In this document: one piece after another, positions 32,934 through 43,735 of the stretch | How the letters are laid out: each line of letters starts with the position of its first letter | How positions within the stretch are numbered: position 1 is the stretch's first letter | Assembly (NCBI GenBank): GCA_015179045.1 | Contig: WHUZ01000003.1 | Location: 2,108,001-2,172,000 of the forward strand | DNA: 64,000 bases | From: Kalaharituber pfeilii | Taxonomy: Eukaryota > Ascomycota > Pezizomycetes > Pezizales > Pezizaceae | Reading direction: 5' to 3' | Translations under genes and position numbers: made by a program | Notes under the pieces: model-generated | The model's input: only the letters and a program-made list of their open reading frames with translations | Database searches by the model: none | What the model was told of the DNA's origin: nothing

Positions 32934-33803
32934 ATGTTCTTCGCTCAAATGCTCTTCACTCGTGCCATTCGAATGGTGACTTTTCTTCCTTTCCTGATCA
33001 TCCTCTTTAGCTCTGGTATCGCGGCTGAAGCTACCATTTGGAGTCGCAAAGAGCCTGCCAATCCAACCAATTCAATCGTGCAGACAACATGTGGCTTCGA
33101 CGGAAATGCGGATATGTACGGTCTTGGTGTAAGAATTGGGGTCTACTTGCAAACTTTCGCATGTATCTGGGCCAAATACTTTCGGCTTGACCGTGCGCTC
33201 GAAAGCCTAGCGTTCTCCAGCGGGCTTCTCCGATTGGCATTGCTCATTTCACTGTCCTACGTTACGATCAAGGAAGAAAGACTTGAGGCAGTCGACACCG
33301 CCATCATGGTCTTCCTTGCGCTGATCTCGAATCCACCTTTTGACTCTCTTGAGGGAGTGTCATTTCCATCGAAGTTACGATTCCGAACACTTGGGAGGTT
33401 TTTCACCCAGATGGCACCCTTATTCAGATGGTTGATTGGACTAGGCCTGATAAGTTACTCAGTCTGGTTTTGGTGGACGGGATTAGAAACGCTGGAACAT
33501 TCGCCATGCACTGGGACAACATTTTTCTTCGCAAAAGTCAGTCTCTACAACTGGTTTCGCTGGCTCGGGAGGATATATACCATCTACACGCTGATTGTTC
33601 TTGCGCTGATTACACTCAAGTGGTTTCGCTGGAATTGGTTCCCTAATAGTGGCTCTGCTGGGAACTCTAGCCGGAATTCAGAATCAAAAGTAGAGCCACC
33701 AGTGTGGGGGGTCATAGATAAAATTCCTGGCACAGCCAAGGCTGTCTCCACTATTGTGGTAAACGGATTGATAATTCTTGCGATAGAACTTACAATTAGG
33801 TGA
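32934..33803 (+). CDS. Multi-pass membrane protein, unknown function, late stop
   Basis: 289 residues. A second ATG (32973) gives a cleaner signal peptide (MVTFLPFLIILFSSGIAAEA), so translation may start there. A motif CGFDGNADMYGLGVRIGVYL, which I associate with a family of uncharacterised ascomycete membrane proteins, follows. Further hydrophobic segments occur near residues 90-110, 120-135, 165-180, 205-225 and 270-285. The stop TGA at 33801-33803 is followed by about 40 in-frame codons resembling family sequence (NFITGVNSLGSVGQLIPFLV). The C-terminus has therefore probably been lost by one nonsense change, and the extended frame then runs into transposon sequence at 33920. Confidence 0.65.
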   Translation: MFFAQMLFTRAIRMVTFLPFLIILFSSGIAAEATIWSRKEPANPTNSIVQTTCGFDGNADMYGLGVRIGVYLQTFACIWAKYFRLDRALESLAFSSGLLRLALLISLSYVTIKEERLEAVDTAIMVFLALISNPPFDSLEGVSFPSKLRFRTLGRFFTQMAPLFRWLIGLGLISYSVWFWWTGLETLEHSPCTGTTFFFAKVSLYNWFRWLGRIYTIYTLIVLALITLKWFRWNWFPNSGSAGNSSRNSESKVEPPVWGVIDKIPGTAKAVSTIVVNGLIILAIELTIR

Positions 33804-33919
33804 AATTTTATTACTGGGGTCAATTCGTTAGGGTCCGTAGGGCAGTTAATTCCGTTTCTTGTTGGGGTTGGAAATCTGTTTTCAGTATGGTTAATCTGCG
33901 GAGAGGATGGGGATCAATG

Positions 33920-34470
33920 CTGGTCAATGTACTAACCAGGAGAATGAGAGTGAACATAGTGATGTATATTTAGGGAAGGTCCGGAAATGGTTGGAGTCCG
34001 GGAATGATAGGCTAGGCAAGACTGTGGGGATAAGGTGGCTGAGACGAAAGACCGCGCTACTGGAAGAAGGAAAAATGACCAGCTCGGTCGTGGTGTACTT
34101 GGAGGCAGCGACGGGCGTAGACAGAGTTAGGTTAGGTGGGAAATGGTTGAGGACCACTCAATACGAGCCGGACAGACGGAGGAAATAGGCTGTATTGACC
34201 AGTGTGTACATTCTACCCGCACCATGTATGAGTATTGCGGGCACCACATGTATTTAGTGACTGTTAATTTTCTTTCTTTAATAAATACCTCGCCATAGCC
34301 CATACTGCGGCATGCGAGTAATGATATAAAAAAAAAAAAAAGTACTATTGTTTGTACATAGATGACTGCATAGGGGGATAGGAGACTGTGGAAATTGCTT
34401 AGCTGGCTGTATGATAGATCACTATTACATTAAATCATAAGCGAGTATATAGGGGGGGGAGAGAACGTTG
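33920..34470 (+). pseudogene. Second copy of the integrase-CXC 3' end, split by a LINE
   Basis: 33920-33968 and 34341-34470 match 23949-24050 plus the following flank (ggtcaatgtactaacc, then agtactattgtttgtacata). The coding part is the last Cys/Asn-rich residues (CTNQENESEHSDVY). A LINE copy at 33969-34340 sits in it. Confidence 0.8.
33969..34340 (+). mobile_element. ORF1-only LINE, 5'-truncated
   Basis: Carries the last 72 or so ORF1 residues in one frame (LGKVRKWLESGNDRLGKT, GIRWLRRKTALLEEG, RLGGKWLRTTQYEPDRRRK), then the short UTR with CCCGCA...TGCGGG, acatgtat, and the F1 hairpin with A tail. No clear target duplication. Confidence 0.8.
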
Positions 34471-34625
34471 GCGGAGGTGATGGACTGGGCGGCGGAGTAA
34501 CCGGTCATATTTTCACTTTATCTCCTTATCTGTTACTTATTTTTCCGTTGATTATCATTCATGTATCTAAACCCTCGCCATAGCCTGCAAGGCGGCATGC
34601 GAGTAATGATATAAGAAAAAAAAAA
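34448..34625 (+). mobile_element. LINE1 3'-end fragment
   Basis: UTR plus F1 hairpin with the compensated inner stem gcctgcaaggc and an A tail. Imperfect target duplication taagcgagtatata / taagtgagtagata on the two sides. Confidence 0.7.
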
Positions 34626-34645
34626 GTAAGTGAGTAGATATATTA

Positions 34646-34808
34646 CATATAGGTACATCGAGGTACATTCATGTTCGCCGCTGGGCCAGGTGTTCGTGGC
34701 TGGGCTGGCCCCGTGAAAAACACCATATGTTTTTCACGGGGCCGGCCGGTTCACGAATCGGCTGGCCGGTTCGCGAACCGGAAAATGTTCGTCGGTGGGC
34801 CAGAACAG
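34646..34808 (+). repeat. Cruciform-rich unit
   Basis: Near-identical to 24503-24658. It follows the integrase-unit flank here as well. Confidence 0.85.
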
Positions 34809-35417
34809 AAACTGACCCTCCTCCCACCGCCCGACCCCCCCCCCCCCCCCCCGGTGAGAGCCTGGCGGACGGACCTGTCGCTCGAGCTATACACGAAAGG
34901 CTACGACTGGGAAATGGTTATAGCCAGGTCGCTCTGGAGACATGCGACAGAAGACGCCTACAATGCGGCCCCCGAGCCAACACCAGGAGCGATCATAGAG
35001 ACCGTATGGGGCCAAGACTTGTGGCCGGAAGTTCGCCTCCTTAGCCACTCCGAGCTCCCGCCACCATCGCCCATGCCACGACCGCCACCAGCCACACCGC
35101 CACACCATCACTACCATACACATGGCTCCGGCGGAATCCACTCCGGAAGCAACACCACAATTGGGGTTCAGCCCCACCCACACCCTACTCTCGGAAGAGC
35201 CATCCCACGCGGAGGGGCCTTCCCCGAGCACCCACGCGGCGCCCACTCCAGGGACCGCAAACACCAGGAAACGAAAGGGTTAAGCGGTGTCCGCCACCCT
35301 GTCCACCCTCAAGAGACAACTCGACGATAAAGAGGCAAAGAAAATTGCCACAGCACCTGTGGTCACCCAAGACGACATCCCCCCCGCGGTGCCTGTCGTC
35401 AAGACACCCCCTCCCCC

Positions 35418-36130
35418 ATGGCCCTTAAAAAAGGAAAACCGATGGACGACCCTGGAAGCTGGAGACCGATAACCCTTTTAAATACCGTAGCCAAATTAGG
35501 CCAAAAGGTGGTAGCCGACCTCCTTCAGAAACAAGACTCCCTGTTCCGAGAATCCCAACTCGTGGCAGACCACTCCGAGGAGCAGAAGACTTACAAAGAC
35601 AAACGCTGAAGGAGATAGATCAGAGACTCAACCGGAGCGAGTGGGTAGCGCTAGCTGGCGACGACGCCAAGTCGGCTTTCAATTTCGTAAGAAGGGAAAA
35701 GGTGGTAGCACGCATCAATGTAGTCAGCGTCAACCTGGCAGCCTTCGTGGAAGCTTTCCTGATGCCGAACGACTTCAACCTGATATGGGACGGAAGGAAG
35801 CATGCCACAGGTAAGATGACAGATGGAACTCCTCAGGGCTTACCACTCTCGCCGGTACTGTTCCTGATAGGGGTGCCCCCTTTGGCCCAAAAAGCGGACC
35901 AAAGGAAGTTTACGAGGTCGTACATAGACGACTTCCACAGCATAATATCGCACCCCTCACTTACCAAACTTCGCGAGGCCATAAAGGCGCACCGGGCTTT
36001 CCTGACAGCAGAAGCGGCAGCCGAGGGCTACGAACTAGACCCAAAGAAGTCCGAGACTCTGATCATAGGAGTCAAAGGTTCCAGCATACCGTCTGGTCGG
36101 CCTAAATGTCGCCTGGGAATTAAAGTTTAA
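35418..36130 (+). pseudogene. LINE1 reverse transcriptase fragment
   Basis: Motifs of a Tad-like LINE RT in two frames: MDDPGSWRPITLLNTVAKLG, then ALAGDDAKSAFNFVRREKV, DGTPQGLPLSPVLFLIG and the catalytic box RSYIDDFHSI, followed by YELDPKKSETLIIG. A frame shift near 35590 and the solo LTR downstream inactivate it. RT would copy LINE RNA at the nicked target site (target-primed reverse transcription). Confidence 0.85.
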
Positions 36131-36219
36131 TGACCATCACAAAAAACGGCTCAACTAGGCAAGGGCAGCGTGGAGAATCGCATCGAGGCTAACCAAAATC
36201 GGCCTGGCTAAAAGGAGAC

Positions 36220-36407
36220 TGTTAGAGATCTGCAGTAAGGTCCGGTCGGACATCATGGTTCGGAGTGTCGGATATTATGTGGGGGTGGGGGCCGTGACGG
36301 AGGCTAGTAAGGCCTGAGAGCAACCTCATACTCTATGTATATAGATACCGTACTTTTGGCTACTTTGTCCAAGGAATAACAATCATCTCTTCTACCTAAG
36401 TTTGACA
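36220..36407 (+). repeat. 176-bp-family solo LTR, copy 3 (188 bp)
   Basis: TGTTAGAGATC ... TTTGACA with a perfect 5-bp target duplication gagac (36215-36219 and 36408-36412). Inserted in the LINE1 coding region between the RT and thumb-like pieces. Confidence 0.88.
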
Positions 36408-36416
36408 GAGACAACT

Positions 36417-37167
36417 CTACACGAGCATCGCACGGAGCATAGCAACCTGGGGTTGCAGGGCATGGAGGGAATACTCACGGAGCGCGCCCATGGAGACCAA
36501 ACTGAGAGAACTGGAAAAGTGGCAATACACGGTAGCTAGAGAAATAACCGGAGCCCCATGGGGGACCAGGCGGGACGTAGTCGAAGGATCGGCGAACCTG
36601 GAGACGATACACACCTTCACCGAATACGAGGCGACGAGAGTCGAGACGAGAACTCTGAGGTTCGCGGACGAGCGCCTGAAGAACGGACGAAGGTTGGAAC
36701 TGCTCCTAGGAGCCTAATCGAAGGAAAAGCAGGAGCCGACGTCAAAGGAAACAGACAGTCAATACACCTAGGCTCCAAAGCGACGGTCAACGACGCCGAA
36801 CTCCTCATCCTCACCGACTCCAAGGTGTCCCTAGCGAAACTCCGGAGGATTGCAGAGGGACGTCCCCCCCACGAGGGTGCGACACAGAAGGTCAGAACAG
36901 CCTAGGTGGGACGGACAGAAAGGGGGGACTTGGACGTGGCCGCGATGTGGATTAAAGGACACAAGGGCATACACCAAGATCGGCACCGCTGACGGCCCGG
37001 AATGCCGCTGGTGCGGCGAGGATAACGAGATGACTCACCACATACTAACACAGTGCCGGGTATGGAAGCAGAAATGTCCGAGGGGCGAATTAGACCTATA
37101 CCGCCCAGAAGGGGGGAAAGGAGACGGAGACCAGCTGGTAGAAATCTTGGACTGGGCAGAGCAATGA
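36417..37167 (+). pseudogene. LINE1 thumb, RNase H and zinc-finger end
   Basis: Pieces in several frames: ELEKWQYTVAREITGAPWGT, LLILTDSKVSLAKLRRIAEG (RNase H), AAMWIKGHKGI, then a CxxC...H...C ending ECRWCGEDNEMTHHILTQC and the final residues ILDWAEQ. The same end is seen in the LINE1 pieces at 37793-38400 and 38884-39515. Confidence 0.75.
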
Positions 37168-37399
37168 CGAGCTCTACTCAGCCCGGACAACGACTCGGAA
37201 TAAGGAGACCCACTGGCAGCACTGATGGTATGGATGGAGACATGAATTTCTTTACCTATAGTTAAATTTTTTCTTAATGGGTACGGGGAGAAAGGGGGAC
37301 GGAGCCTGTGCTATTTCATTGATTACGTTTCTTGCCTATTTCCTACTACACCTCACTATGTAATTGCACCTCGCCATAGCCCATCGGGGGCATGCGAGT

Positions 37400-37792
37400 A
37401 CCCGGAGGAAGGGCTGTGACACAAGGTTGGGGGCCGGATCACCTATGCTACCTAGGTACCTACCTACCTACATGCCTTCGCCGTGACTCCAGGTGAACAA
37501 GGTGCAGAGAGTAAGTGGACCAAACATTTGTTACACAATGGATACTCAATCAGTCTCCATTGCATCCTCTCCAAACATATCTACCTACCCAGCCTTCATC
37601 AGGCCCTTTCCCTCATCTCCTCTTCCCCTATCCCGCTCATATGCATCCCATCTGTACTTCCTTCCACCGATGTGCCGAGTCTCTGGTATTCGACTAGTCC
37701 TACTCGCTCCTCCAGGTAAACCACAACTGAACTATTCACCTTTCCCTCCTCCTCTCTTGCTTCAACAGCGATCGAGCCCCCCGCAATCTTTA
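37400..37792. other. No gene recognised
   Basis: A short 'ctacctaggtacctacctac' simple run near 37450; otherwise nothing recognised. Confidence 0.4.
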
Positions 37793-38400
37793 CTTTTTTT
37801 TATTATCATTACTCGCATGCCGCCCTATGGGCTATGGCGAGGTTAGGTACATAAGAGATGAATAACAGGAAAATAGAAAAGAAGAAGGGAAATTTGTGAA
37901 ATTTAAATGGTGAGTAAGTCCGATCAGGGCCAGTTCCGTCCTTAATGTTCTCTCCACCCCATCAGTTCCGCCAGTGGGTCCCCTTCTCCTTCGCCCATCT
38001 CCGGTGGACGGAGTACTGCCTCCAGTCCGCCTAGCCATCTCCTTCTCCACTCCCTGCACCTGTCCCAAATATGCATCGTCGTCTCCTCCTCGTTCCCGCA
38101 TCACCTGCATTCTGGTCCGTCCGTCTTGCCTAACCTGTAGCCCCACGCTCGCAGGCTTTTGCCGCCCAGTAGGCCAGCCAGTGTTCGTGCTCCATACCCA
38201 GCCTTTGTAGGGGCCTATAATCCAGACCAAGCCTGTTCCTTTCCTTCGCTCGCTGTGCCTTAGCGTGCTGGCGCATTCCCGCTTCTGTGACCATTTCATC
38301 CTGATACTGCATAATGTGCCAATCCTGGCCGCCTTGTCTGTCTCCTCGTTTCCCTTTATTCCCCTGTGCCCTTTGACCCACATTACGGCCACGTCAAGCC
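37793..38400 (-). pseudogene. LINE1 3' fragment, RNase H end
   Basis: Minus strand: MWVKGHRGIKGNEETDKAAR (RNase H end) then frame-broken sequence to the stop, UTR, and F1 hairpin with a short A tail (37794-37840). The flanks share agcccccc, a weak target duplication. Confidence 0.75.
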
Positions 38401-38424
38401 CCCCTCTCGCTATCCTGTCTTCCC

Positions 38425-38690
38425 AGGCCCTCCTGACCGGAGGAGAAGCGAAAGACGAGAAGCGAAAGAAAAGACTCGGACCGGCTGCCAGCGCCAGGAC
38501 CTGGTCCGGAAGAGAAAAAAAAACAGAGGGAACAAGTCGACTTTGGCAAGGGGAGATTTGTGAAGTGGCGCAGGAGGGTCCTCACCACCAGGTAGAGGCA
38601 TGTGGAGAGGGAAAATCAGCGGACGCGGAGGGGAGGTGCTGTAGAGGAGGAAAGTGGACTAGAGGGAAGAAGGAGTAAATCACTGGAATT
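38425..38690 (+). pseudogene. LINE2 fragment
   Basis: Resembles 30600-30740 (gaagtggcgcaggagggtcctcacc; catgtggagaggg...aaaatcag). It lacks RNase H and the F2 tail. Confidence 0.55.
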
Positions 38691-38883
38691 GAACGAGGTC
38701 TATGGATCTGACTTTCTTCAACCTTGTAATGATGATTATTGATTGTATTGTGTGCTACAGAGAAGGCCTTCCCTTCGCCTTCTTGATATACCCGTAATTC
38801 TCAAGTACCCACTTCCCCTTTTGGTAGTCTCCCAGTTCTTCAACCGGCCGAACCTTCTAGTACCCTCTCCTCTGGCCTTCCTT

Positions 38884-39487
38884 CCTCGGCAACGAGGCGG
38901 CGGACGAAGCAGCGAGGGTGGGCACTGCGTTGCAGTACGAACCGGCGCTAGTGACGGAAGCCGGCATGAGACAAAGAGGGAGGAGAGAGAGAGCGGGGGA
39001 GAGGAATCGAATGGAACTGACATACAGACCGCTAGAAAGGCTCGGACATATGACAGGACGATTGGCGGGCCTACTGGGGGGCAAGGGGCTGAGGGCGTGG
39101 AGATGGCACATGGGGGAAGGGGACGGCCCAGAATGCAGGTGGTGCGGGGAGGAGGAGGAGACGACGAGACATCTGTTTGATCAGTGCAGAGTATGGAGGC
39201 GGGGATGACCGGGGGATTTTATTTTTTTTTTTTTTTTTTTTTAATCACATAACCCCGCTTGTAGCACTTGGCCATGGCAGGGTATGACCGGGGGGAGAGG
39301 AGCACGTCAGGAGGCCGCCGCGGGACAAAGGGGAGGGGGGGAGGACCCGCTGAAGAAGTTGATAGAGATGCTCGGAGAATGAAGAGCCCGCATAGTTTCT
39401 AGTTGTTTATTTCCTGTTGCCCCTGATTTTATGTTTTTATAAATAACACATCGCCATAGCCCATAGGGCGGCAAGCGATTAATGATA

Positions 39488-39515
<28 letters not shown>
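38884..39515 (+). mobile_element. LINE1 3' fragment with nested F2
   Basis: Perfect 13-bp target duplication tctggccttcctt (38871-38883 and 39516-39528). Coding sequence reads GNEAADEAARVGT (RNase H end) and ECRWCGEEEETTRHLFDQC, then an F2 insertion, the last codons, a UTR and an F1 hairpin of the A-T type with a long A tail. Confidence 0.9.
39216..39283 (-). mobile_element. F2 micro-retroposon in LINE1
   Basis: T run, then aatcacataaccccgcttg. Target duplication atgaccggggg (39205-39215 and 39284-39294). Confidence 0.9.
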
Positions 39516-39520
<5 letters not shown>

Positions 39521-39642
39521 CCTTCCTTTACCAGGGCACGTGCAATGCCAAGGCCCTCTCCAGGTTTGCGACAGTGCCCTGCATCCGCGGGTCGCCAAGC
39601 CTCGATTTGGGTTATGGTGATGTGCATCAATAAGGGACCCGT

Positions 39643-39800
39643 CTAGAAGCTAGGAGAGCGGGGGCGATGGCGCGTGGGGGCCATGTACGTAGAGAGTTAG
39701 TTTAGCCTGTCTCCGGGCTATGAGGGCTTGCCCAGGGACCCTGCCATGGCCAAGTGCTACAAGCGGGGTTATGTGATTAAAAAAAAAAAAAAAAAAAAAA
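39643..39800 (+). mobile_element. LINE2 3' end, 158 bp
   Basis: UTR, F2 hairpin (ccctgccatggccaagtgct) and A tail. Perfect 14-bp target duplication aataagggacccgt (39629-39642 and 39801-39814). Confidence 0.92.
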
Positions 39801-40106
39801 AATAAGGGACCCGTGTCAGCCGAAATTATGGGCTTAAAGTTGAGACTCTTCCTTGTCACCCAACCAGATCTGATTGAAGTGTAAACCCCATAGATAAGTA
39901 CTATTTCGTCTGCTCTACAACTTGATGATATCCGATTCAAAAAATATGAAGGCGTTGTTGAGTTATAGGGTTTTGAAAACCTTATACTTTGTATGAGAAG
40001 CCCTTGAAATGTAATATGCCAAAATAGCCAAGAATTTAGAATTAGTACTAGTGTAAGTCAAATTCCAACTAAATAAGGAAATGATCTACTCAATCATCGG
40101 TGACTT

Positions 40107-40172
40107 TTTTTTTTTTTTTTTTTTTTTTAATCACATAACCCCGCTTGTAGCACTTGGCCATGGCAGGGTTCC
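40107..40172 (-). mobile_element. F2 micro-retroposon
   Basis: T run and reverse complement of the F2 hairpin. Target duplication tcggtgactt (40097-40106 and 40173-40182). Confidence 0.88.
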
Positions 40173-40182
40173 TCGGTGACTT

Positions 40183-40655
40183 TGCTTGTGTACTATCTAG
40201 AGATATGCTTCTATAGTACGCAAACATCTATAAAAAAAAGCGATTAATGATAATAGCAGAAATATGTGACAGGCCTGTAGACCATGTTGATATCAGAGTT
40301 CAATAGCAGAAAAGTCCATATCTATTATATTTTCATCAACTCCTGATAAACATTTGTTGCCATGCTCAAATTGTGAATCTCCTGTGCATCACGTCGCTCC
40401 TGCTCTTCTTGATCTGACTCAAATTTATCTTCCAAAGATTCTTCACTTTTGCCAAATTCAATGGAAGTATCCACTTCCACCGTAACTGATATTTTTTACT
40501 TCCTGCTAGCAGCAGTGCGCAGGCAAGCTCTTCTTTACTTAGTAGGACGAGGCATTTGGCATAGATGAGGCCAACATGTTCTACAGAACTAGCCTCTCCA
40601 TAGAGAACAAGTAAGTAGAATATGCTCACTCTTAGGAACTTCGCTCAAGTTGTCC
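40183..40655. other. No gene recognised
   Basis: Only a short minus-strand open frame (40366-40629) without family resemblance. Confidence 0.4.
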
Positions 40656-40659
40656 GATG

Positions 40660-40985
40660 TCAAAAAACAGGTTCGTTATAGGGATATGTGGTACTGAATT
40701 TGCGAAGTTGTGGGCTCAGGGGCGAGCAGGCGACAAAGTGCAAGGGGAACAACACAATTTTTGTCATATTAGTCAGCAAGCGGGCGAATGTAACAACTGG
40801 TCCCTTGTTGATGCACATCACCATAGCGACGATGCCCGAGAGTATGTTGAGCGCTTTGGACACGTGGGAGTGAACATAGAGTACTTATATAGCTGTCCGT
40901 AGCCTGACCTGCATATGTGGGTCTCTGCTGTAGGCTGTTGGCTTTGTATGCAACCCCACCTAGAAAAAACAAAAGAAAAGAAAAA
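40660..40985 (+). pseudogene. Decayed LINE2-like 3' end
   Basis: The end (gtctctgctgtaggctgttgg, tatgcaacccc, then an A-rich tail) resembles the LINE2 terminus at 31045-31097. The region around 40795-40830 is an inverted relative of 39610-39640. Too decayed to translate. Confidence 0.45.
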
Positions 40986-41515
40986 AGGATAAATAGAATA
41001 CTGAATCGAAGCGAACTCCGCGTTAACATTAATCCATTCTCCAGATCTGCATACCAAGCAATTTAGCGAGCGAGCCTCGCCGAATTTGCTGCTAACCACC
41101 CTGGGAATACAAATTTGTTCTCTTGGCAGTCATACGTTTCGGAAGGCGGGTCATATTCTCTCAGAAGCTCGATTGGGAGTCTCTTCTCCTTCATCTTTCC
41201 CTCGCATATAGAGAAAGAATCAAGAGACAATCCCGGAAAGCTGCACTTCGGTGTAATAGCCGACGTTCCCAAACAGAATGTTGAACTCGATTAGCTATGG
41301 CGAGTGCAGAGGCTACCACTTCCGCCATCACCACCACCTCAGCCGCCTACACCGCATCCTCCGCTGCTACGGCACAGAAGGGGGGAGACATAAAATGACA
41401 CTACCGAGAAGGCCAGTCAGGCGACTGTGATGCATAAATTAGCGCTATAGAAGAGCAACGCTGCTGGTTCCTGCGTCAGGCTAGGAGCTGCGACGGAACG
41501 AAAGCAACGCGATAG

Positions 41516-41698
41516 TTTTTTTTTTTGTTTTTTTTTTTAATATCAATACTCGCATGCCGCCCTATGGGCTATGGCGAGGGTTTATTAGAAATGAAAGAAA
41601 AAGTAGTAACTAGATACATGTGGTGCGGCAGAGATAGTGTGTGAGGGTGTCGATGTAAGGTAAGAGCACCAGCTTGAGTCACCGCTCGTGAGGGAAGC
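41516..41698 (-). mobile_element. LINE1 3'-end fragment
   Basis: T run, F1 hairpin in reverse, then UTR with the acatgta motif (41630s). Followed directly by the solo LTR at 41704. Confidence 0.7.
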
Positions 41699-41703
41699 TT
41701 AAC

Positions 41704-41879
41704 TGTTGAGCTTTGGGTAGAAAGAGATGATTGTTGTTTCTTCGTAGAGAGAGTAGCCAAAGTAATACACCTATATACATAGAGCATGAGGTTGCTCTCG
41801 GGCCCTTACCACCCTTTATCACGGATCTCTCTGATATCCGACACCTCCGACACTCCGACATTACTGTAGATCTCTAACA
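41704..41879 (-). repeat. 176-bp solo LTR, copy 2
   Basis: Reverse copy of 11855-12030 with the same length. Perfect target duplication ttaac (41699-41703 and 41880-41884). Confidence 0.9.
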
Positions 41880-41943
41880 TTAACTACACGGTTCGGAGGG
41901 AATGTACATAGATCATCATCTACAGACCAACATATTCTATTTG

Positions 41944-41978
41944 CGGCACGCGAGCAATGATATAAAACAAAAAAAAAA
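41944..41978 (+). mobile_element. Minimal F1 insertion (35 bp)
   Basis: Only cggcacgcgagcaatgatat plus an A-rich tail, flanked by a perfect 12-bp target duplication atattctatttg (41932-41943 and 41979-41990). The 5' half of the hairpin is absent. Confidence 0.92.
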
Positions 41979-41990
41979 ATATTCTATTTG

Positions 41991-42303
41991 CTTTTGCATA
42001 CACTGTACTAACCACGTTATTCATTCTTTCATGCGGCCTTCCCGTAGGTGACCACTATATATTTCCTGCTGACCTCACAGCCGAGGGTCTAGCGATAGCG
42101 TCGTGTTTCCCTACGCGCTCAAAGTGCTGGGAGAAAGGTTAGGGAACATCCTGAATGGGCTGAAGGCCGCAAACAGGGGATGGGAAATAGCAATTTGAAC
42201 ATTTATTAGAATTCAGTAGCTGAAGGATGGGGGTACTGATGGGAGAGAGGAAGAAAGAACTAGTTCAGTTGTTGTGCATATGGAGTGGGCAGTCCATCAC
42301 TGG
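41991..42303. other. No gene recognised
   Basis: Nothing recognised on either strand. Confidence 0.45.
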
Positions 42304-42617
42304 TAGTGAGCGGCACGAGCCGAGCCAGCTCGAGCTCAAACGAGCCAAGATCATGCTTGTGTTTTTCTTGACAGCTCGCTAAAATGCTTAGCCAGTGCAA
42401 GGGTTCATAAACTGTAAATACCTAATATAGTAATAATTAGAGACTTGGAGCTCATTCTGACCTACCAACAACTTCGAAATGCATAATTTAGCTGATAGTA
42501 GTGAGAAAGATGAAAATTTAGCTTAGTTTAGTTTAGTTTGTCAATATTATGTATATAATCAATCCAGGCTCGAGCTCACCCTCCAGCTCGGCTCGAGCTA
42601 GCTCGTGCCGCTCACTA
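42304..42617. mobile_element. MITE with 17-bp TIRs, hAT-like ends
   Basis: TAGTGAGCGGCACGAGC at both ends in inverted orientation, with subterminal agctcgagc repeats. 314 bp, non-coding. An 8-bp target duplication is not visible, so the hAT assignment is tentative. Confidence 0.7.
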
Positions 42618-42966
42618 GACCGTTAAGGAATGGCCAGAATTGGATGGAGGTTGCAAACATGGAGATGGGAAAGATGATTAGAATTCGAGGGCTGAGAAAG
42701 AAGGAACAGCTACTGGAGTAGGGGAAAAAGACCAGTGAGGGTAGGAGAAGAATGGGAGGCGACATAATCAAGCTCTGTTTCGTCCATCGATGGAGTATCA
42801 CCTCTAGTCATGAAATCATCATATAATAAATTACCTAGAAATCATCCAATGTTGCCAGTTTATTACCCTACAGTCCACTCCGTTGCCCCATTTAAAATGG
42901 CAAAATTAAATTTTATTGTAGATGTGGTGCGTGGAATTCGATAGGGTACTGTCTTTCACCATAAAG

Positions 42967-43735
42967 CGACGTACACCAAGCCCCGAAGCACGTTTTACAC
43001 CAAAACTGAGCATGCTCGACAACATATATCTCAACCACCAGAACAGAATATCATGCGCATTCTTCAGGGAAAATAAATAAAGAGTTATTCTTCACCTTCA
43101 ATACCTCTATTTGCACTAAAAAGACATTCTGGTCAATTAGTGGCTCCATAAGTTTTCAATTGATGTCTTGGCATGTATTTATATGGAATTCCGATACAAA
43201 GTGCACTAGAGGGTAGGATGCCCTACAACGCTCACCATAATGGCTACAGAATTGCGGCTAGAAAGTCTCCCCAATAGGTCTCGTGATAATTAGTTCAGCT
43301 TAATGCCTAGTTGATACATCAAATTGCCTTCTCCGGTAGTTTTCCTATACAATTGTTGCATACAATTTCTATGAATAACTCCACCACTTCTTAGGAAATT
43401 TTCTTGGTGCACTTCTCACATCCTTGAATAAGGTAAATATTGATATTCACGTGTCCTACTGTTTTTATCAAATTTAATTCAGGTCCGATTAGTTGAATTC
43501 AATACTAGTGGTATTACAACGAGAATATACGCCAATCCTATGCATGCGAAATTCATGGCATTTTAAGTCCCTCCAAAACATCATTTCTGGAGAAGCTAAG
43601 GTGCGGAATATGACGATTAGTCCTTCATTTAATTTCGCCACAAGCTGGATGCCAAAGTCTATTCTGGTGGTTGAGAAATATGTTGTCGCGCGGTCAGTTT
43701 TGGTGTAAAGCGGCGTCGGGACGTGGCGTACGTCG
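42967..43735. mobile_element. Non-autonomous element with ~80-bp TIRs
   Basis: The left arm (cgacgtacaccaagccccg ... acaccaaaactgagc ... acatatatctcaaccacc) and the right arm (43655-43735) are inverted copies with scattered differences. 769 bp with no transposase. Long TIRs recall MULE-type elements; no target duplication could be fixed. Confidence 0.65.

Larger units (their letters stand above)
34809..37399 (+). mobile_element. LINE1 copy with internal deletion and nested solo LTR
   Basis: Longest LINE1 copy in the window. In order: ORF1 N-terminal region (34850-35330), a deletion that joins the ORF1 linker directly to RT, RT (35418-36130), a 176-bp-family solo LTR (36220-36407), thumb-like and RNase H pieces (36417-37167), a UTR, and an F1 hairpin (37373-37398) that has lost its A tail. 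A run of about 18 C lies near 34836. No endonuclease is left. Confidence 0.85.

Noticed and set aside
33924..34157. Minus-strand frame over the ORF1-only LINE
   Set aside because: Antisense shadow of the LINE ORF1 end.
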